Assembly (NCBI RefSeq): GCF_000826545.1
Contig: NZ_CDME01000006.1
Coordinates: forward strand, 465,063 to 529,062
DNA: 64,000 nt
Source of the DNA: Kibdelosporangium sp. MJ126-NF4
Lineage (GTDB): Bacteria; Actinomycetota; Actinomycetes; Mycobacteriales; Pseudonocardiaceae
Direction: 5' to 3'
The position numbers were made by a program, and so were the translations under genes. Within the stretch, counting starts at the first letter, position 1. Each line of letters starts with the position of its first letter. The notes beneath the pieces were generated by a model. That model ran no database searches. It saw only the letters and a list, made by a program, of their open reading frames with translations, and was not told where the DNA came from. Of the stretch, positions 60,685 to 64,000 are shown piece after piece.

Positions 60685-60715
60685 TTCCCAACATTGGGAA
60701 ACCCGTTGTTGGGAA
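60685..60715. promoter_or_regulatory. TTCCCAA/TTGGGAA repeats, probable XRE operator
   Basis: Perfect dyad TTCCCAA-CA-TTGGGAA (60685-60700) and a third half-site TTGGGAA at 60709-60715. The array lies between the XRE gene (start 60663/60681) and the divergent small ORF at 60753, so one regulator could control both directions. Confidence 0.6.
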
Positions 60716-60752
60716 AGGGAAACCTGGGCTGCCCATCAGGATAATTCGCCTT

Positions 60753-60968
60753 ATGGACGCACAACTCTTCACGCTCACCAAGGCCGACGACTCCACCCAG
60801 ATCTACGCGTGGGGAATGCAGATCACGACGGCCGACGACACCGAAGCCATCGTCTACCGCCGTGATCCGGTCTCCCAGCGCGCCATGTTCGGCGTGCACG
60901 ACTCAGCCGAGGCCGCGCTCGCCCGCTACGGCTCGACCCACGATCTGGCTCTGCGGTGGGAGGGTTAG
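60753..60968 (+). CDS. Small hypothetical protein
   Basis: A 71-residue protein beginning MDAQLFTLTKADD, with no recognised domain. It seems to be a small mixed alpha/beta protein (TDLxxR-type sequence not seen). ATG 60753 is chosen over an in-frame start at 60639. It is divergent from the XRE/DUF397 module over the TTCCCAA repeats, the typical location of a target of such regulators. Its stop overlaps the convergent hmgA stop by 4 bp. Confidence 0.55.
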   Translation: MDAQLFTLTKADDSTQIYAWGMQITTADDTEAIVYRRDPVSQRAMFGVHDSAEAALARYGSTHDLALRWEG

Positions 60969-62143
60969 CTCCAGTCCGGGCCTCGTCGTGCCCAGCTCCA
61001 GGCGTAACGCGGGTCCTCGCACGACTCGGCGCCCTCGCCGAGCTCCAACGGCCGGAACGTGTCGACCATGACCGCGGTCTCGTCGAACTTCTCCGCGCCA
61101 AGTGACGCCTCGACGGCGCCGGGCTGCGGGCCGTGCGTGCAGCCGGACGGGTGCAGCGACAACGAGCCAAGGCCGATGCCCGAGCCCTTGCGGGCCTCGT
61201 AGTTCCCGCCGACGTAGAACATCAGCTCGTCCGAGTCCACGTTGGCGTGGTTGTACGGCACGGGCACGGACAAGGGGTGGTAGTCGACCTTGCGCGGGCA
61301 GAACGAGCACACCACGAAGTTCGGGCCTTCGAACGTCTGGTGCACGGGCGGCGGCTGGTGCACGCGGCCGGTGATCGGCTCGAAGTCACGGATGTTGAAC
61401 GCCCACGGGTACAGCGAGCCGTCCCAGCCGACCACGTCGAACGGGTGATTGGCATAGGTGAACTTGGTGACGCCAGCGCGGTGGCGCACGAACACGTCCA
61501 CGTCCGTGCCGTCGGCCAGCAGCGGCTCGGTGGGGCCGCGCAGGTCGCGCTCGCAGTACGGCGAGTGCTCGAGGAACTGTCCTTTCGCGCTCAGGTAGCG
61601 CTTGGGCGGGCCGATGTGACCGGTTGCCTCGAGCACCAACAAGCGAAGGTCGTCGCCGGGAACCACCCGATAGGTGCAGGACGTCGGGATCACGACGTAG
61701 TCGCCGTCACCGACGGCCAGCGAGCCGTAGATCGTCTCGATCACCGCGCTGCCGGTCTGCACGTACAGCAGCTCGTCCCCGGCCGCGTTGCGGTACAGCG
61801 GCGAGGGCCGCGTCGCCGCGACGAAACAGATTTTCACGTCGGCGTTGCCGAACAGCAGCCTGCGGCCCGTCACCGCGTCCACCTCCGTGGGGGAGTCCCA
61901 CTTCAGCTCCTGCGACTTGAAGTGCCTCGGCTTCAGCGGCAGGTTCGGGGTCGTCGTTCGCTCGTCGGCCACCTGGACCGCGTCCACGATCGCCGTGGGC
62001 AGGTGGCGGTGGTAGAGCAGCGCCGAATCACTGGAGAACCCCTCGACACCCATCAGCTCTTCGGCGTAGAGCGACCCGTCCGGTGCGCGGAACTGGGTGT
62101 GCCTCTTTCGGGGGATTTCACCCACGCTTCGGTAGTAAGGCAT
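60965..62143 (-). CDS. hmgA: Homogentisate 1,2-dioxygenase
   Basis: A 392-residue cupin-type dioxygenase opening the ring of homogentisate to maleylacetoacetate in tyrosine/phenylalanine catabolism. Landmarks: SPYCERDLRGP, VVGWDGSLYPWAFNI, HQTFEGPNFVVCSFCPR, and the iron-ligand region around VPYNHANVDSDELMFY and HPSGCTHGPQPG. It is shorter than human or proteobacterial enzymes (about 440), as in actinobacteria. The ATG at 62143 has AGGAG 5 bases upstream. It is divergent from the unknown gene/fahA pair over two palindromes. Confidence 0.93.
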   Translation of the reverse strand: MPYYRSVGEIPRKRHTQFRAPDGSLYAEELMGVEGFSSDSALLYHRHLPTAIVDAVQVADERTTTPNLPLKPRHFKSQELKWDSPTEVDAVTGRRLLFGNADVKICFVAATRPSPLYRNAAGDELLYVQTGSAVIETIYGSLAVGDGDYVVIPTSCTYRVVPGDDLRLLVLEATGHIGPPKRYLSAKGQFLEHSPYCERDLRGPTEPLLADGTDVDVFVRHRAGVTKFTYANHPFDVVGWDGSLYPWAFNIRDFEPITGRVHQPPPVHQTFEGPNFVVCSFCPRKVDYHPLSVPVPYNHANVDSDELMFYVGGNYEARKGSGIGLGSLSLHPSGCTHGPQPGAVEASLGAEKFDETAVMVDTFRPLELGEGAESCEDPRYAWSWARRGPDWS

Positions 62144-62154
62144 GGTAACTCCTG

Positions 62155-62171
62155 TGTCCGGATAGCGGACA
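62155..62171. promoter_or_regulatory. Operator-like dyad in the homogentisate divergent promoter
   Basis: TGTCCG-GATAG-CGGACA, perfect 6-bp arms, 12 bp upstream of the hmgA start. It is a likely site for a local regulator (IclR-, MarR- or GntR-type, not present in the window). Confidence 0.6.
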
Positions 62172-62190
62172 TTTTTGTTCAGTTGCCGGT

Positions 62191-62203
62191 ACGCTACTAG
62201 CGT
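62191..62203. promoter_or_regulatory. Second dyad overlapping the start of the 62202 gene
   Basis: ACGCTA-C-TAGCGT, perfect 6-bp arms. It overlaps the GTG start of the plus-strand gene, so a protein bound here could block its transcription or translation initiation. Confidence 0.5.
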
Positions 62204-63077
62204 GTCAGCCGTGTCAAGCGCAGTCGAACTCCCGCCGCCCGGCCCTCGAGGTGTTCCGCCCCTGCTCGCGAGGCTTGTCGACGACGCCGCCCTGTTCCCT
62301 CCAGGCAACGCAGCGATGCCCGACGCGATCGCCGCGCACCTGGAGATGCGGTCGTCGAACCGGGCCGCGGTCATGGGTCTCTTCCTGTGTCCGGCGTCCC
62401 GGTTGCCGGAGCTGATCACCGAGCTGATCAAGGCCCGGCCGGTCAAGCCCGTAGCACTCTCCCTGGTGATCGACACCGGCCTCGGTGGCGTGCCCAAGGC
62501 GCTGTCCATCGTCGAATCGCGCACCGAGCTGCTCGCACTGCGAATGGTCGAGATGCCGGCGCCGTCCGACGTCGACGACCAGTGGCTCGAGCGAGTCTCC
62601 GAGTTCGTGCCAGAGGACGTCATCCGCGTCATCGAGCCGCGCCGAGGCGGCCCGGACTGGCTGGAGAGCATCCGCAGGGTCGCCGTACACGGCAGCTGGC
62701 CCAAGCTGCGCTGCGGCGGGCTGAGCCAGCAGGCCTTCCCGACCGTCGAGGAGATCTCCGACTTCCTGTCGGTGGTCAGCACGGGTGGCGTGTCGTTCAA
62801 GGCAACGGCCGGTCTGCACAACGCGGTCCGGCACACGGACGACGAGACCGGATTCACCCACCACGGCTTCCTCAACCTGCTCGTGGCCACCTCCCGGTCA
62901 CTGTCCGGCGGGGACGTCCACGAGGCCCTGAACAGCACGGACTCCGAGGCTCTCGCCAAGGAGGCCAGTGAGCTGTCCGAGGCGGCCTCGCACGCGGTCC
63001 GTGGTGTCTTCGCGTCCTACGGCTCGTGCTCGCTGGCCGAGCCGGTCGCCGACTTGGAACAACTGGGGTTGCTGTGA
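62202..63077 (+). CDS. Uncharacterised protein of the homogentisate cluster
   Basis: A 291-residue cytoplasmic protein (GTG 62202; GTG 62211 and TTG 62175 are alternatives). No domain is recognised. LLARLVDDAALFPPGNAAM, LRCGGLSQQAFPTVEEI and FKATAGLHNAVRHTDDETG look like a TIM-barrel-type enzyme pattern with possible metal or phosphate contacts. Its stop overlaps the fahA start (GTGA), so the two are coupled, and it is divergent from hmgA. The role in tyrosine or homogentisate breakdown is inferred from context only. Confidence 0.7.
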   Translation: MSAVSSAVELPPPGPRGVPPLLARLVDDAALFPPGNAAMPDAIAAHLEMRSSNRAAVMGLFLCPASRLPELITELIKARPVKPVALSLVIDTGLGGVPKALSIVESRTELLALRMVEMPAPSDVDDQWLERVSEFVPEDVIRVIEPRRGGPDWLESIRRVAVHGSWPKLRCGGLSQQAFPTVEEISDFLSVVSTGGVSFKATAGLHNAVRHTDDETGFTHHGFLNLLVATSRSLSGGDVHEALNSTDSEALAKEASELSEAASHAVRGVFASYGSCSLAEPVADLEQLGLL

Positions 63078-64000
63078 CGTGGGTTCAGGACGAGGCCTTC
63101 AGTGCCGACCAGCCGTTCGGTCCGCAGACGCTGCCCTACGGCGTGGTGGACGGCCAGATCGCGGTGCGACTCGGCGACCAGGCGTTGCCACTGCGGCCGA
63201 TCGCCGAAAGCTTCGGTGAGCACGCCGACCTGGTCGCGGCCGACTCACTGAACCCGCTGCTCGCGGCGGGCAGACAGGCGTGGACGGATGTCCGGGCCCG
63301 GTTGACCGAGCTCACGCAGGCATCAGCCACGCCGAAGGGCGCCGCGCTGGTGCCGTTGGGCAACCCGGTCCTGCCGTTCACGGTCGCCGACTACGTGGAC
63401 TTCTACTCGTCGAAGTACCACGCCGAGAACGTCGGGCGGATCTTCCGGCCCAACGACGATCCGTTGCTGCCCAACTGGACTCACCTGCCGGTCGGCTACC
63501 ACGGCCGCGCGGGGACCATCGTCGTGTCGGGCACGCCCGTCGAACGGCCACACGGCCAGCGGCGGGGCCAGCAGGGGCCGACGTTCGGGCCGTCGCAGCG
63601 GCTGGACATCGAGGCCGAGGTCGGGTTCGTCTGCGGCGGGCCGGTCACCGGCCGTGTACCGGTGTCGTCGGCCGCGGACCACGTGTTCGGCGTCGTGCTC
63701 GTCAACGACTGGTCCGCGCGTGACATCCAGGCGTGGGAGTACCAGCCGCTCGGGCCGTTCCTCGGCAAGTCGTTCGCCACGTCCGTCTCCGGGTGGGTCA
63801 CTCCGCTCGACGCGTTCTCGGCCGCGCGTGTGCACACGCCGCCGCGTACCCACCCGGTGCTGGACTACCTGGTCGAGGACCAGCCATGGGGTCTTGAACT
63901 GCTGCTTGAGGTCGACTGGAACGGCTCGATCGTGTCCCGGCCGCAGTTCGCGAACATGTTCTACTCGTTCGCCCAGCAGCTGGCGCACATGACCGTGAAC
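63074..64000 (+). CDS. fahA: Fumarylacetoacetase (5' part; cut by window end)
   Basis: The 309 visible codons match FAH, which splits fumarylacetoacetate into fumarate and acetoacetate, the last step of homogentisate catabolism. Landmarks: N-terminal FGPQTLPYGV, DFYSSKYHAENVGRIFRP, LPVGYHGRAGTIVVSG (containing a catalytic His), and VVLVNDWSARDIQAWEYQP with metal-ligand Asp. GTG 63074 overlaps the previous stop by 4 bp. The gene continues past 64000. Confidence 0.93.
   Translation, partial: MTWVQDEAFSADQPFGPQTLPYGVVDGQIAVRLGDQALPLRPIAESFGEHADLVAADSLNPLLAAGRQAWTDVRARLTELTQASATPKGAALVPLGNPVLPFTVADYVDFYSSKYHAENVGRIFRPNDDPLLPNWTHLPVGYHGRAGTIVVSGTPVERPHGQRRGQQGPTFGPSQRLDIEAEVGFVCGGPVTGRVPVSSAADHVFGVVLVNDWSARDIQAWEYQPLGPFLGKSFATSVSGWVTPLDAFSAARVHTPPRTHPVLDYLVEDQPWGLELLLEVDWNGSIVSRPQFANMFYSFAQQLAHMTVN

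Noticed and set aside
60965..62959. Longer start for hmgA (664 codons)
   Set aside because: The extension crosses the divergent promoter and the next gene. The ATG at 62143 has an AGGAG site and matches HmgA.
1..64000. Search for tRNA, rRNA, transposase and integrase genes
   Set aside because: No cloverleaf-like sequences, rRNA segments, transposase or integrase motifs were recognised by eye. A tRNAscan-SE/Infernal run would be needed to be certain.

Overview
This window is high-GC DNA with dense, overlapping genes, many GTG starts and strong G/C third-position bias. It looks like a filamentous actinomycete, most likely of the Pseudonocardiales. The basis is gene content typical of that group: an XRE/DUF5753 regulator paired with a DUF397 protein, EspC-like and WXG-like type VII secretion proteins, DUF3558 lipoproteins, an MptB-type polyprenol-phosphomannose mannosyltransferase and IdeR/DtxR-type iron boxes. 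No phage, insertion sequence, CRISPR array, tRNA or rRNA was recognised, and no gene-free stretch exceeds about 200 bp.

Layout. 1-9.6 kb: lactate oxidation genes (lutA, partial lutB) divergent from a LytS/LytTR two-component system, with an S49 peptidase gene between kinase and regulator, and then two successive pairs of small membrane protein plus sodium:monocarboxylate symporter. This reads as a lactate/pyruvate/acetate sensing, uptake and oxidation block. 9.6-15.9 kb: rhodanese, DUF4328 protein, NarL-type two-component pair, secreted carboxylesterase, and an M14 carboxypeptidase divergent from a TetR regulator over a shared operator. 15.8-22.4 kb: a tightly overlapping minus-strand operon for a Liv-type ABC transporter with an acyl-CoA ligase gene inside it, preceded by a Crp-like palindrome. 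22.5-28.6 kb: MptB-like mannosyltransferase, cytochrome P450, glycerophosphodiester phosphodiesterase, DUF5926, DUF952 and an ECF sigma factor with a membrane partner.

28.7-35.7 kb: type VII-type secreted proteins, a DUF3558 lipoprotein, ferritin with two iron boxes upstream, arginine deiminase, a family 3 solute-binding lipoprotein, an SDR, a CPBP membrane protein and a PPOX/F420-type enzyme. 35.7-42 kb: an NB-ARC-like STAND NTPase split by a frameshift, a CHRD protein, an iron-box-controlled DUF2470 (HugZ-like) gene, an SDR-MerR operon and a frameshifted P-loop kinase. 42-47.5 kb: Tat-exported GH95-like glycosidase, LysE exporter, an Asp/Glu racemase divergent from a LysR regulator, and an alpha/beta hydrolase.

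47.5-54.7 kb is the most unusual block: one minus-strand unit SWIM - DUF5691 (HEAT-like) - MoxR AAA+ - DUF5682 (with TraB/TIKI-like motifs) - VWA. It is followed downstream on the map by an EspC/YbaB pair, a 1262-residue HTH-STAND-TM protein with 14 WD40 repeats, and an XRE/DUF397 pair (54.9-60.7 kb). 60.9-64 kb: homogentisate catabolism, with hmgA divergent from an uncharacterised gene plus fahA (cut by the window end) over two palindromes.

Three coding frames are broken or run abnormally into a neighbour (near 30.0, 37.48 and 41.79 kb). Each could be a real mutation, recoding or a sequencing error. All positions were read by eye. Family names come from motifs and overall protein character, not from database searches.
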